26,210 nucleotides of DNA, taken from positions 1-26,210 of IMG/VR virus record IMGVR_UViG_3300020478_000055; one strand, written 5' to 3'. This DNA is from a virus. The notes beneath the pieces are model-generated. The model searched no databases. It was not told the DNA's origin and saw only the letters and a program-made list of their open reading frames with translations. The position numbers and the translations under genes are program-made. Shown piece after piece: positions 1 through 8,200 of the stretch. Within the stretch, counting starts at the first letter, position 1. Each line of letters begins with the position of its first letter.

Positions 1-471
1 GGTGAAACCGATAAAGACCATATCGGGACAGATACCGTCTATGAAGGAGCACGATGTCCTTTTGCAAAGAAGGCTCTTGATGAAGGTAGGATTAAGTATG
101 TAAAAGTATATGATTACTTTAGTGCTTATGACTATTGGGAGGCTGTTAGTAAAGAATGTGATAAGTTTGATGATACTTATGATGTTGTTTTAGTTGTTGC
201 AAAAAGTAATGCGGATCATATAAATCAAGATATGATTGGCGGCGGCGTTGACGGACTCAACACGTTTCTGAATGAACAGGGAAAAGATATTTGGTTACTA
301 TGTAAAATAGATGGAATGTATACTATAGTCATGGTACAAAGATTAACAGCTCTTGATAATGCAAAAAAACAATTAGAGAAACAAGGTTACTATATTGGCC
401 ACTATAGTAAAGCGCAAATGGATAAAGTTGTGGATGGTCGTGCTAAGTATAGAGGTAGACTAAGCAAATGA
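1..471 (+). CDS. Hypothetical protein, 5'-truncated by the window edge
   Basis: The reading frame is open from base 1 to the stop at 469-471, so 156 C-terminal residues are visible and the true start lies outside the window. An internal Met at 232 is not the likely start, because the upstream codons read as normal protein (for example CPFAKKALDEG and YDVVLVVAKS). The visible part alternates hydrophobic strands (VVLVVAKS, IWLLCKIDG, TIVMVQRL) with charged helices and ends in a basic tail (KYRGRLSK). No signal peptide or membrane segment is visible in this part. I do not recognise the family. Its stop overlaps the start of the oxygenase-like gene in an ATGA arrangement, which suggests translational coupling and a shared early or middle transcript. 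Confidence 0.8.
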   Translation, partial: GETDKDHIGTDTVYEGARCPFAKKALDEGRIKYVKVYDYFSAYDYWEAVSKECDKFDDTYDVVLVVAKSNADHINQDMIGGGVDGLNTFLNEQGKDIWLLCKIDGMYTIVMVQRLTALDNAKKQLEKQGYYIGHYSKAQMDKVVDGRAKYRGRLSK

Positions 472-1142
472 AATCATGCGAAAAAGAAGATTTACCTAAT
501 TACGGTATACTTCAATGTGAATTAGACCAAAAAGAAATTGATTACCTGTGGAAACTGGTTCATAAGTACTTGCCTGGCGCTAAATGGGACGCCAGAGATG
601 GAAATAGACTCTATAGTATAGAAAATGAAGCGGATAAACAGTTTTCTATTAATGATGATGACTTATATTTTCAAGATAATTGTTTAATGCCAGCGGCCGA
701 GAAGTATTTTAAGGAATATGGAGTACCATTTAAGCTTAAAACGACTCGTTATCACCAATTAGCGTTCAATAGGTTCTGGGGTCGTGCATCTAATCACGGT
801 GATTATCAAAGTATTCATGACCATCAAGGGGTTTTTACCTTTGTCGTATGGTTAAAGATACCATTTGACCACGAAGAGGAACGTTCTGCACAGCCAGGGT
901 TCAGACCAGAAGCAGGAGATTTCGTTTTAGTTTACCCTGATACGTGTGGCCAACTTATTAAACGCAATTTTGTACTGAGTGAGAGAGCAGAAGGTAAAAT
1001 GTTGTTCTTTCCTAGCGATATTAACCATATAGTGTATCCACATTTTACAACAAAAGACTATCGTATTTCTCTTGCTGGTGATATTACACTGGATAGTAAT
1101 CATTGTGAAGGATTAATTAATCCTAGCACTAAAGAAACGTAA
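468..1142 (+). CDS. 2OG-Fe(II) oxygenase-like protein
   Basis: This 224-aa protein has the layout of a double-stranded beta-helix 2-oxoglutarate/Fe(II) dioxygenase. A conserved strand runs from residue 117 (H-D-H-Q-G) through VVWLKIP. A distal strand, GKMLFFPSDINHIVYP, carries H187, and the last core strand is YRISLAGDI with R199, the expected 2OG carboxylate anchor. Such enzymes couple 2OG decarboxylation to hydroxylation of a protein or small molecule. Marine T4-like phages often carry several, with unknown substrates. The first metal motif is H117-x-H119 rather than the textbook H-x-D, although D118 lies between them. The start at 468 overlaps the upstream stop (ATGA) and has a possible Shine-Dalgarno AGAGGT at 451-456. 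The fold assignment is inferred from motifs; activity is unproven. Confidence 0.75.
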   Translation: MKSCEKEDLPNYGILQCELDQKEIDYLWKLVHKYLPGAKWDARDGNRLYSIENEADKQFSINDDDLYFQDNCLMPAAEKYFKEYGVPFKLKTTRYHQLAFNRFWGRASNHGDYQSIHDHQGVFTFVVWLKIPFDHEEERSAQPGFRPEAGDFVLVYPDTCGQLIKRNFVLSERAEGKMLFFPSDINHIVYPHFTTKDYRISLAGDITLDSNHCEGLINPSTKET

Positions 1143-1155
1143 ATTTATAGATAGG

Positions 1156-1326
1156 ATGACATATGGTTACTCGCAGATGAATATTGATCTGGACGTAAGC
1201 GAGTTGGAATTGATCTATGAATCAATTCAATACCGACTCGAACACGATAATCACCTTATGTACCATCCGAACATAAGGAAAGATCTAGAGGATATGATGG
1301 CGGTTTGGGAAGATGAATACCTATAA
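1156..1326 (+). CDS. Small hypothetical protein (56 aa)
   Basis: This is a short acidic ORF with a helical look (LDVSELELIYESIQYRLEHD ... DLEDMMAVWEDEYL). The reading frame is convincing because amphipathic spacing of Leu/Ile/Tyr continues to the stop, and because it sits snugly between two genes on the same strand. The start is uncertain. The ATG at 1156 gives 56 aa, while the in-frame ATG at 1177 would give a 49-aa protein starting MNIDLDV. Neither has a well-placed ribosome binding site. It overlaps the next small gene by 14 bases. The function is unknown; small proteins of this type are common filler genes in marine myoviruses. Confidence 0.6.
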   Translation: MTYGYSQMNIDLDVSELELIYESIQYRLEHDNHLMYHPNIRKDLEDMMAVWEDEYL

Positions 1327-1471
1327 CGTCTTTATAGGCGATAAAGAGATCATGTCAGATGTCAGTGAACATGATCTCAAGTACAAATTAGAGTTTTTAA
1401 GAGCATATTTTACTCATTATCCTGATGACGAACTCAGAAATGAGGAAATTAAAGTAGTTAAGAAATCTTGA
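1313..1471 (+). CDS. Small hypothetical protein (52 aa)
   Basis: This ORF starts inside the end of the preceding small gene (14-base overlap) and encodes 52 residues beginning MNTYNVFIGDKEI and ending in a basic VVKKS tail. The central part (SEHDLKYKLEFLRAYFTHYP) looks like an amphipathic helix ending in a Tyr-Pro turn. The overlap suggests translational coupling with the upstream ORF. Its stop is followed by a 70-base gap holding the promoter of the glycosyltransferase gene. I do not recognise a family, and no function is assigned. Confidence 0.55.
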   Translation: MNTYNVFIGDKEIMSDVSEHDLKYKLEFLRAYFTHYPDDELRNEEIKVVKKS

Positions 1472-1490
1472 CTATATAATACACTTACTA

Positions 1491-1519
1491 TGGACAAAAT
1501 GATTTGACCGTGGTATACT
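1491..1519 (+). promoter_or_regulatory. Probable sigma70-type extended -10 promoter for the glycosyltransferase gene
   Basis: TGGACA (1491-1496) and TATACT (1514-1519) are separated by exactly 17 bases. A TG one base upstream of the -10 hexamer (1511-1512) makes it an extended -10 element. Transcription would start near 1526, giving a leader of about 16 bases before the ATG at 1542. The leader has no clear Shine-Dalgarno. This fits recognition by host RNA polymerase early in infection and contrasts with the late-type octamers at 2506 and 14230. Confidence 0.55.
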
Positions 1520-1541
1520 TACTATGTACTGAATACACGTT

Positions 1542-2300
1542 ATGGCTAAAGGATTTACAGTAAAAGCTAACGCCCCCAAAACTAAAAAGGTCGAAGACGA
1601 CTTTGATTTGGCGAAGGCAAAAGAATTAGCGAAAGGAAAAGCATTTGTTTTCTGTTTGCCTGGTAGAGGAGTCTCATATATCTTCTTAAAAGCATTCGTT
1701 CAACTATGTTTTGACCTCGTACAAAACGGATCTAGTATCCAAATCTCCCAAGACTACTCTTCAATGGTCAACTTCGCACGTTGTAAGTGCTTGGGCGCAA
1801 ATGTCTTAAGAGGCCCAGATCAAATTCCTTGGGATGGAAAACTAAAATACGACTATCAAATCTGGATTGACTCCGATATTGTTTTCGACAGTGAGAAATT
1901 CTACCGTTTGGTATGGATGCAAAAGGATATTGCTGCTGGTTGGTATTGCACAGAAGATGGAAAGACTACATCGGTTGCACATTGGTTAGAAGAAGAGGAC
2001 TTTGCTAAGAATGGTGGAGTCATGAATCATGAAACTATTGAATCTATCTCACGCCGTAGAAAGCCTTTCACAGTTGATTACACAGGATTTGGTTGGCTTC
2101 TCATTAAACATGGAGTATTTGAACATAAAGAGATGAAGTATCCTTGGTTTGCACCTAAGATGCAAGTCTTTGAGTCTGGTGATGTACAGGATATGTGTGG
2201 AGAAGACGTTTCTTTCTGTCTCGATGCGAAAGAAGCAGGATTTGAGATCTGGTGTGATCCAAAAATCCGTGTTGGCCATGAGAAAACTCGCATAATCTAA
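1542..2300 (+). CDS. GT-A-fold glycosyltransferase-like protein
   Basis: This 252-aa protein has the hallmarks of a GT-A nucleotide-sugar glycosyltransferase. After a charged N-terminal tail there is a first strand AFVFCLPGRG (residues 34-43). The segment MVNFARCKCLGANVL is followed by the metal-binding DxD motif in WIDSDIVF (D110-S-D112). The acceptor-side strand is TGFGWLLIKHGVF (181-193), then comes an acidic GEDVSFC (220-226) and a C-terminal VGHEK with His246 that could complete metal binding. It probably transfers a sugar to a host or virion target in the cytoplasm. The acceptor and donor cannot be read from the sequence. It has its own upstream promoter and a 2-base gap to the next small gene, so the two are probably co-transcribed. 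Confidence 0.7.
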   Translation: MAKGFTVKANAPKTKKVEDDFDLAKAKELAKGKAFVFCLPGRGVSYIFLKAFVQLCFDLVQNGSSIQISQDYSSMVNFARCKCLGANVLRGPDQIPWDGKLKYDYQIWIDSDIVFDSEKFYRLVWMQKDIAAGWYCTEDGKTTSVAHWLEEEDFAKNGGVMNHETIESISRRRKPFTVDYTGFGWLLIKHGVFEHKEMKYPWFAPKMQVFESGDVQDMCGEDVSFCLDAKEAGFEIWCDPKIRVGHEKTRII

Positions 2301-2302
2301 TT

Positions 2303-2467
2303 ATGGCAGACCGTTTATACAGAGTAATGGAGTTGGGGACAAATGGTTGGGGTGTTATCGATGAAAAACGCGATGTACACCTCACCAAGGCCCAGGCAGA
2401 AGAACGTTTGGAGTTTCATATCAATGAAGGTGTGTCTCCTCAGAGGTTAAGAGCAACTCCAGAGTAA
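2303..2467 (+). CDS. Small conserved-looking phage protein (54 aa)
   Basis: This compact ORF begins MADRLYRVMELGTNGW, followed by VIDEKRDVHLTKAQAEERLE and a short basic tail. The pattern suggests two N-terminal beta strands followed by a helix. From memory, similar short proteins with this MADRLYRVM-type start recur in T4-like cyanophages without a known function. It starts 2 bases after the glycosyltransferase stop and has no good ribosome binding site of its own, so it is probably translated by coupling. The coding call rests on position, strand and sensible composition. Confidence 0.65.
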   Translation: MADRLYRVMELGTNGWGVIDEKRDVHLTKAQAEERLEFHINEGVSPQRLRATPE

Positions 2468-2505
2468 AATTTCGGCGTAAAACAGCGGCGCGTTTTCCTC
2501 AAAAT

Positions 2506-2513
2506 TATAAATA
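2506..2513 (+). promoter_or_regulatory. T4-type late promoter (TATAAATA)
   Basis: This is a perfect match to the T4 late promoter octamer TATAAATA, 28 bases upstream of the ATG at 2542. In T4-like phages such sites are read by host RNA polymerase carrying the phage late sigma factor (gp55) with the sliding clamp. A ribosome binding site AGGAG (2532-2536) lies just before the start codon. This should place the small 2542 gene among late, virion-phase transcripts. Confidence 0.8.
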
Positions 2514-2541
2514 GAGTGAGATAAAGAAAACAGGAGTAGTA

Positions 2542-2697
2542 ATGGCAGATTCAGACCCAACAAAGTCACCCCATAACGTAGTAAGTGCTGGTTTTAAGGA
2601 GGGCAGTGTAAAGGGGCAGTATGATGTAAGTGCTCAAGCACGCAAAAAGTCTGCCGCAATCAACAATAATGCTCAATCTCCACTAGCTGCAGGGTAA
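2542..2697 (+). CDS. Small late protein (51 aa), unknown function
   Basis: The 51-residue product starts MADSDPTKSPHNVVSAGFKE and is polar, low in hydrophobic residues, and rich in Ala, Ser, Asn and Lys, ending NNNAQSPLAAG. It has no membrane segment and no Cys. It is flanked by a perfect late promoter, a strong Shine-Dalgarno (AGGAG, 5 bases before the ATG) and an intrinsic terminator 19 bases after the stop, so it is a complete monocistronic late transcription unit. That is typical of a product needed in high amount late in infection, such as a minor virion or assembly protein. The role is inference; I do not recognise the sequence. Confidence 0.75.
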   Translation: MADSDPTKSPHNVVSAGFKEGSVKGQYDVSAQARKKSAAINNNAQSPLAAG

Positions 2698-2716
2698 TTA
2701 AAAACCGAAAATCATT

Positions 2717-2753
2717 AAACGCCTTTGGGTTCCTTGCCTAAAGGTGTTTTTTT
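2717..2753 (+). terminator. Rho-independent terminator
   Basis: An 11-bp stem pairs ACGCCTTTGGG (2719-2729) with CCTAAAGGTGT (2737-2747), with two G-U pairs and a 7-base loop TTCCTTG. The stem can be extended by two A-T pairs at 2717-2718. It runs into a T7 tract (2747-2753). It lies 19 bases after the stop of the small late gene and insulates it from the baseplate operon. Confidence 0.85.
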
Positions 2754-2756
2754 GTC

Positions 2757-2764
2757 GCTAAATA
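2757..2764 (+). promoter_or_regulatory. Possible degenerate late promoter for the baseplate operon
   Basis: GCTAAATA matches the late octamer TATAAATA at 6 of 8 positions and lies just after the terminator and before gp25. It is only 4 bases from the ATG at 2769. If it is real, the transcript would begin at about that ATG and translation would start at the in-frame ATG at 2793. Otherwise the operon depends on readthrough of the terminator or on a promoter type not recognised here. Confidence 0.3.
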
Positions 2765-2768
2765 GAAT

Positions 2769-2945
2769 ATGATATACCTTTTTACTAAGGAAATGCATAA
2801 CGATCATATCAAAATTGACTATATTAGCTCTAATTTCAAGGAATTAGTCGATAAACCAGACAAAAAGGACAATTTATTGCGTGAAGTTGTTGGAGATTAC
2901 CTCCAAGATGCTAAAAGAAAGCAAAATTTGACCGAAAATGGCTAA
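2769..2945 (+). CDS. Small hypothetical protein upstream of gp25 (58 aa)
   Basis: This ORF encodes a charged, mostly helical 58-residue protein (KIDYISSNFKELVDKPDKKD, then NLLREVVGDYLQDAKRKQN). It is the first gene of the baseplate operon and overlaps the gp25 start by 8 bases. The alternative start at 2793 would give a 50-aa protein beginning MHNDHIKID. AAGG at 2787-2790 lies only 2 bases before that ATG, closer than usual. The overlap implies coupled translation with gp25. No family is recognised, and a role as a small assembly helper would be a guess. Confidence 0.6.
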   Translation: MIYLFTKEMHNDHIKIDYISSNFKELVDKPDKKDNLLREVVGDYLQDAKRKQNLTENG

Positions 2946-3354
2946 AGTTGACATCTCACTACAAAAAAGTCAGGCTTTTAAGGATATAAGTCTATCATTT
3001 GTCCGCCATCCTGTGACGGATGACATTGGAGTATTCACAAATGAGTCTGCAATTAAGAGGGCTGTCACAAATTTAGTCCGAACAAGGATTGGTGAGAGGT
3101 TTTTTAACCCATTATTGGGTAGTGAACTAGAAGATTCGTTATTTGAACAACAAGATCCAGATACTGCCATTGTTCTGGAGGATGATATACAACTTTTACT
3201 TGAAAACTTTGAACCTAGAATCTCTGGTTCAAAGGTATCCGTGATTTATCCTTTAGATACCAATGAATTGACGGTAGCTATTAGCTATAATATTGTTGGA
3301 TTATCTTACCCAAGACAAAATATAGAATTTGTTCTTCAATCAACTAGAATATAA
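2938..3354 (+). CDS. gp25: Baseplate wedge subunit gp25
   Basis: The 138-aa protein matches the GPW/gp25 family in length (T4 gp25 is about 132 aa) and layout. An N-terminal stretch with LSFVRHPVTDDIGVFTN leads into helix SAIKRAVTNLVRTRIGERF, then the signature FFNPLLGSELEDSLFE. After a regulatory-looking acidic helix the C-terminal strands are VSVIYPLDTNELTVAISY. gp25 is a conserved core wedge protein that sits next to gp6 and gp53, and the family is thought to help trigger sheath assembly and contraction. It overlaps the upstream small ORF by 8 bases. Its stop overlaps the gp6 start in a TAATG, the usual tight coupling of wedge genes. Confidence 0.93.
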   Translation: MAKVDISLQKSQAFKDISLSFVRHPVTDDIGVFTNESAIKRAVTNLVRTRIGERFFNPLLGSELEDSLFEQQDPDTAIVLEDDIQLLLENFEPRISGSKVSVIYPLDTNELTVAISYNIVGLSYPRQNIEFVLQSTRI

Positions 3355-5228
3355 TGTCATTTAACCAGTTTACAAACCTAGACTTTGCTGATCTTAGGGC
3401 ACAAATCAAAGATTATCTTCGTGTAAACAGCGATTTCTCTGATTTTGACTTTGAGGGGTCTAACTTTTCTACGTTAATTGACCTTCTAGCGTATAACTCA
3501 TACATTACTGCCTATAATACTAACATGGCAGTCAATGAATGTTTCCTTGATAGTGCAACTTTGAGAGAAAATGTAGTTTCACTAGCAAGAAATATTGGTT
3601 ATGTACCAAGATCATCTAGATCTGCACAAGCTGTTGTTAATTTCAGCGTAGATTTGGGTACAAATGACACAAAAATTGTAACTTTAAAGGCAGGACAGTG
3701 TGCATTAGGTACACAACAGGGTAGTTCTTACATATTTTCCATTCCAGACGACTTTATTGCTACAACTGGAGAGAATAATATTGCTCAATTTGACAATTTG
3801 ACCATTTATGAGGGTGTTTATCTAACAAAAACCTTCCAAATTGACTATTCTCAACCAAATCAACGATTTATTCTTCCAAACTCGAATATTGACACTACTT
3901 CTATCCGAGTTACCGTCAAATCTACGACTTCTGAGATTTATTCGCTCTATAATAACATTTTACAGGTTGATGCTACCTCTAAATTGTTCCTAATTCAGGA
4001 AATTGAGGATGAACAGTATGAAATCCTCTTTGGAGACGGAATTATTGGTAAAAAACCGCCTGCTGGAGCAATTATTGAAGTTACTTACATTGTAACTAAC
4101 GGAGCATTGGGAAATAACGCTAGAAATTTCTCATTTGTGGGAATTTTGAAGGATGATACTGATTCTACCATTACTGGCGGTATTTCACTCCTTACAACAA
4201 CCCAAAAAGCGGAAATGGGTGACAGTATTGAAGATGTAAGTACAATTAAGTATCTTGCACCTCGTATATACTCGTCACAGTACCGTGCCGTGACCGCCAA
4301 TGACTATTCGGGTATAATTCCATTCGTATATCCTAACGTTGAGTCTGTGACCGCCTATGGAGGGGAAGAACTTGATCCTCCTGAGTATGGAAAGGTCTTT
4401 ATCTCAATAAAACCTAAAAATGGTTCATTCTTATCGCAAATTACTAAGGATGACATTTCTAGGCAGTTAAAACAGTATTCTATTGCTGGAATTAAACCAG
4501 AAATCATAGATCTCAAATATCTTTACGTTGAAGTCGATACGGCAGTGTATTATAACACTAACGCAACTTCAGACGCTACTGAATTGCTTACTGCGGTTAA
4601 AAAGACGTTAACAACATACTCTTCATCATCAGATATTAACGATTTTGGTGGTAGATTCAAATATAGTAAAATTGTTGGATTAATTGATGACTCTGCAAGG
4701 GGTGTTACGTCTAACATCACTAGAGTCAAGATGAGGAGGGATATAACCCCTGAAATCAATACTTTCGCAACATATGAACTTTGCTATGGAAATGCCTTCT
4801 ATCAACAGTGTGGCGGATATGGAGTGCGTTCATCAGGGTTTACTGTAAGTGGTATTGATGGAACTTTATATCTTGGAGACATTCCTACTGCTGGAACAAC
4901 TGTAGGAAAAATTGTATTCTTTAAATTAGTGAATAATTTACCTCTAATCGTTAAGAATGATGCTGGGACAATTGATTATGCTCACGGAGAGCTTATTTTA
5001 GATGTGGTAAATATAACAGGTACTTCACTTGCAAACGGACTTATCGAAATTGAGACAATTCCCGAATCAAATGATGTTATTGCTTTGAAAGATTTGTATC
5101 TTCAATTAGATGTCGCAAATAGTAAAGTTACTGCTTTACCAGACGTTATTTCATCTGGTGAAAATACCTCTGCTACATCATACGTCAAAACCTCTAGTTA
5201 TGCTAGCGAAACAATCTATACAAGATAA
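3354..5228 (+). CDS. gp6: Baseplate wedge subunit gp6 (J-like)
   Basis: The 624-aa product is close to T4 gp6 in size (about 660 aa). The N-terminus (FNQFTNLDFADLRAQIKDYL, then STLIDLLAYNSYITAYNTNM and CFLDSATLRENVVSLARNIG) is the characteristic helical region of the gp6/baseplate J-like family. The middle carries ILFGDGIIGKKPPAGAIIEV and YRAVTANDY, typical of baseplate J-like proteins. gp6 dimers form the continuous ring of the wedges around the hub and change shape during sheath contraction. It begins in the gp25 stop (TAATG) and ends directly against the next start (TAA-ATG), so gp25, gp6 and the giant gene are a tightly coupled set. Confidence 0.92.
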   Translation: MSFNQFTNLDFADLRAQIKDYLRVNSDFSDFDFEGSNFSTLIDLLAYNSYITAYNTNMAVNECFLDSATLRENVVSLARNIGYVPRSSRSAQAVVNFSVDLGTNDTKIVTLKAGQCALGTQQGSSYIFSIPDDFIATTGENNIAQFDNLTIYEGVYLTKTFQIDYSQPNQRFILPNSNIDTTSIRVTVKSTTSEIYSLYNNILQVDATSKLFLIQEIEDEQYEILFGDGIIGKKPPAGAIIEVTYIVTNGALGNNARNFSFVGILKDDTDSTITGGISLLTTTQKAEMGDSIEDVSTIKYLAPRIYSSQYRAVTANDYSGIIPFVYPNVESVTAYGGEELDPPEYGKVFISIKPKNGSFLSQITKDDISRQLKQYSIAGIKPEIIDLKYLYVEVDTAVYYNTNATSDATELLTAVKKTLTTYSSSSDINDFGGRFKYSKIVGLIDDSARGVTSNITRVKMRRDITPEINTFATYELCYGNAFYQQCGGYGVRSSGFTVSGIDGTLYLGDIPTAGTTVGKIVFFKLVNNLPLIVKNDAGTIDYAHGELILDVVNITGTSLANGLIEIETIPESNDVIALKDLYLQLDVANSKVTALPDVISSGENTSATSYVKTSSYASETIYTR

Positions 5229-8200
5229 ATGACGGATATTAAAAGAGTAAAAGTCTCTCATTTAATAGAATCACAGATTCCTGAGTTTTTGAATCAGGAA
5301 TCGCCTTTATTTGGGGCTTTTCTAAATCAATATTATCAATCCCAAGAACATCAATCTGGTGTAGTTGATCTGGCAAATAATCTGCCAGAGTACAGGAAAA
5401 TTGGTGCTTTTAATAATGAAACTTTAATCCCAGCTACAACTCTTACTTTATCTTGTCTTGCAGGTGACACTAGTATAGAAGTTACATCAACAACTGGTTG
5501 GCCAGACACTTATGGTCTATTAAAGATTGATAACGAGGTTATTACATATACATCCAAAACCGCTACGACATTTGATGGATGTTCAAGAGGATTCAGTGGA
5601 ATAGATCAAATATCAAAAGAAGATGCTGCAGAATTTCTAAATTTTGCACAAACTTCTGCAAAGGCACATATTCAAGGTGCCACAGTAATTAATTTAAGTA
5701 ATTTATTTCTACAGACATTTTTTACTAAGTTTAAGACAGAATTTCTTCCTGGCTTTGAGAATAGATCGTTTATATCTGGAACATCAGTTACTAATGTCCT
5801 AACAAGGGCAAAAGACTTCTATATGTCGAAAGGAACTGATGCATCTTATCAGATCCTATTCAAACTTCTTTATGGTGAGGATATTGAACTCATCAAACCA
5901 ATTGAAAGAACATTAGTTCCTTCTGATAACGTATATTTCAAAACTAAACATGTTCTTGTAGAAAACTTGTTTGGTGGTCAACCATTAGAGACTGTTGGTA
6001 ACTTCTTGTATCAAGATGTTGCTGGTATTGGAACTGTTAGTGCTTCAATCTACAATGTTGAGTATAGACCTATTAATCAACAGGACTTTTACGAAGTATC
6101 ATTAGACTCTACATCATTTGATGGTACTTTCCAAGTGCCTGGTAAGACAAAAGCATTGGAATTAACTGACGCTAATTCTGATACTCTTGTTGTAGACTCT
6201 ACAGTTGGATTTGGTCAAAGTGGTACTCTACTAGTTAAACCTAGAGCTGGTGCAAACTTCCTAAATTTACGTTATACAGATAAAACTGTAAACCAATTCT
6301 TAGGAGTTACTGGTATCAGTACTTCTTTAGTTTTTGGTGCAGATATACTTGAAAATAAACTTGCATATGCATATGCTGGATATGGACAGACATCAAGACT
6401 TGATTTTAGACTTGTAAACGTTATTGATCAAGTAGATACATCCAAATCTACGAATATGCAACTTGGCGATAGTCTTAAGTTGCTCTCATTCGGTAAAGAT
6501 ATGGGTGAGAGTGCTAAATTCAACAATTGGATCTATAATATTCCTTCTAGTCATAGTATTGCGACTTTAAACCAAGTAAACGTCAATACTTACAGAATAA
6601 CACTTTTTGATTCATGTGTTTTCTATATTGATGAGATTTTAAAATTAAAAAATCAAAACCAAGAATCTGTTGACGTTACTATTAAACAAATTGAATATGC
6701 TTCAACGAATGTATCGAAAGTATATTCAAATACTATTGTTGTTCAAACTAGTGGTACTGTTCCAACGGGTGCAGACACTATTACCAAGACAGTTACCAAG
6801 GCTTCTCATAATTCCAACTACTTTGCAGGAGTAGATAGTTTCCCAGTTGGTATTCAGAACAGTTATCTTGACCATGATGAGAAATTCTTCTATGTAGCCT
6901 CATCTGGACTACCAAATTACCCTATTTTTGCAACTGACAATAAGGTATGGGTTAAGAGTAGTTCTGTAGAGGTCACAGATGGGTTTGGAACCCCTCTATT
7001 AGGTGGTGGCTATACATATACTATAAAATCAGAAGACCCCGCTGCCAACACTCCATTAAACCACAATTATGTAACTGGAGATAAAATCTATTGGGATAAC
7101 ACTACCAATAGTGGAATTAGTACTGGTATCTACTTTATTACTACTATTAACCAAACTGAATTTTATCTTTCATTCAGTGGTTCTGACGTATTTGCTAAAA
7201 AGTATATTGCTTTAAGAACAAATACTACAGGTCAGTACATTTATAAGTCTGGGTGGGAAAATAAAACACTAAAGAATCAAAAGATTCTTAGAAAGTATCC
7301 ATTCATTAAAGAAAAAACATTATTTGACGATCCGAATAAGAGAGAAGTTAATAATAAAGCTGTAGGATTAATGGCAAACGGTGTTGAACTGTTTCCTCCT
7401 ACTGTTTTTGATGAACAGATCTTCCACGGGAACATTACTAGCATAAAAGTAACTAACCCAGGCAAGGATTATGATGTTATAACAGGCCCACCTTTGGTCA
7501 TTAATGATCAACAAGGATCTGGTGCTGTTGGACATGCTAATATTTCTGGATCATTCAGAGAAGTTAAGTTAATTACTCCTGGCATTGGATATCAAGAAAA
7601 ACCAAAGATAACAGTCAGTGGTGGCAATGGATCTGGTGCTGTACTTGAGTCTAACCTTGTAAAAGGTAGAATTATTGCTAATTTCAAGGCAGATGGTACT
7701 TCAGTCAACACAACTGATGAAACTGTCACTTTCCAAGAAAGACACAACTTTGAAGTTGGTGAAGGTGTTGTTTATGATGCTAGAGGTAATACTCCTATTG
7801 TTAACGTTGTTAGTGGATCTACTTATTTCGTTGGAGTGGAGAATGAGAAGAGAATTAAGTTATACAATACTCCAGAAGAAGCTAAAATTGGAATTAACAC
7901 TGTTAACTTAGGAAATGTTAGTTTTGGTTTCCATAAGTTCACCTCAGTTAACGCCAAAAACACTATAACCAAGATTTACGTTAAAGAATCTGGTTCTGGT
8001 TATTCAAACAAGAAAATTATCATTCAAGCAAGACCTGTTAATGGTGATACGCAGTCGGGTATTAGTACATCCGATAATTATATTCTTGCATATGATCATA
8101 ATTTTGATAATGGTGAGATTGTTGAGTATTCTACTGATGGGACTGTTGCTAATGGTCTTTCAACCACTACACAATATGCTGTTAAGAAAATTGACTCAAA

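Noticed and set aside
1163-1180. ATG at 1163 with a better-spaced AGGA upstream
   Set aside because: It runs into a stop after five codons, so the coding start must be 1156 or 1177.
1473-1481. TATATAATA considered as a late promoter
   Set aside because: It does not match TATAAATA. A well-formed -35/-10 pair lies just downstream and fits the next gene better.
2049-2388. Overlapping - strand open frames opposite the glycosyltransferase and the 54-aa gene
   Set aside because: They oppose two good + strand genes, show no family motif, and have no promoter or ribosome binding site on that strand.
2475-2497. Weak inverted repeat AAAAC...GTTTT before the late promoter, considered as a terminator for the glycosyltransferase unit
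   Set aside because: The stem is only about 5 bp around an 8-base loop, and it is followed by a mixed sequence rather than a T tract.
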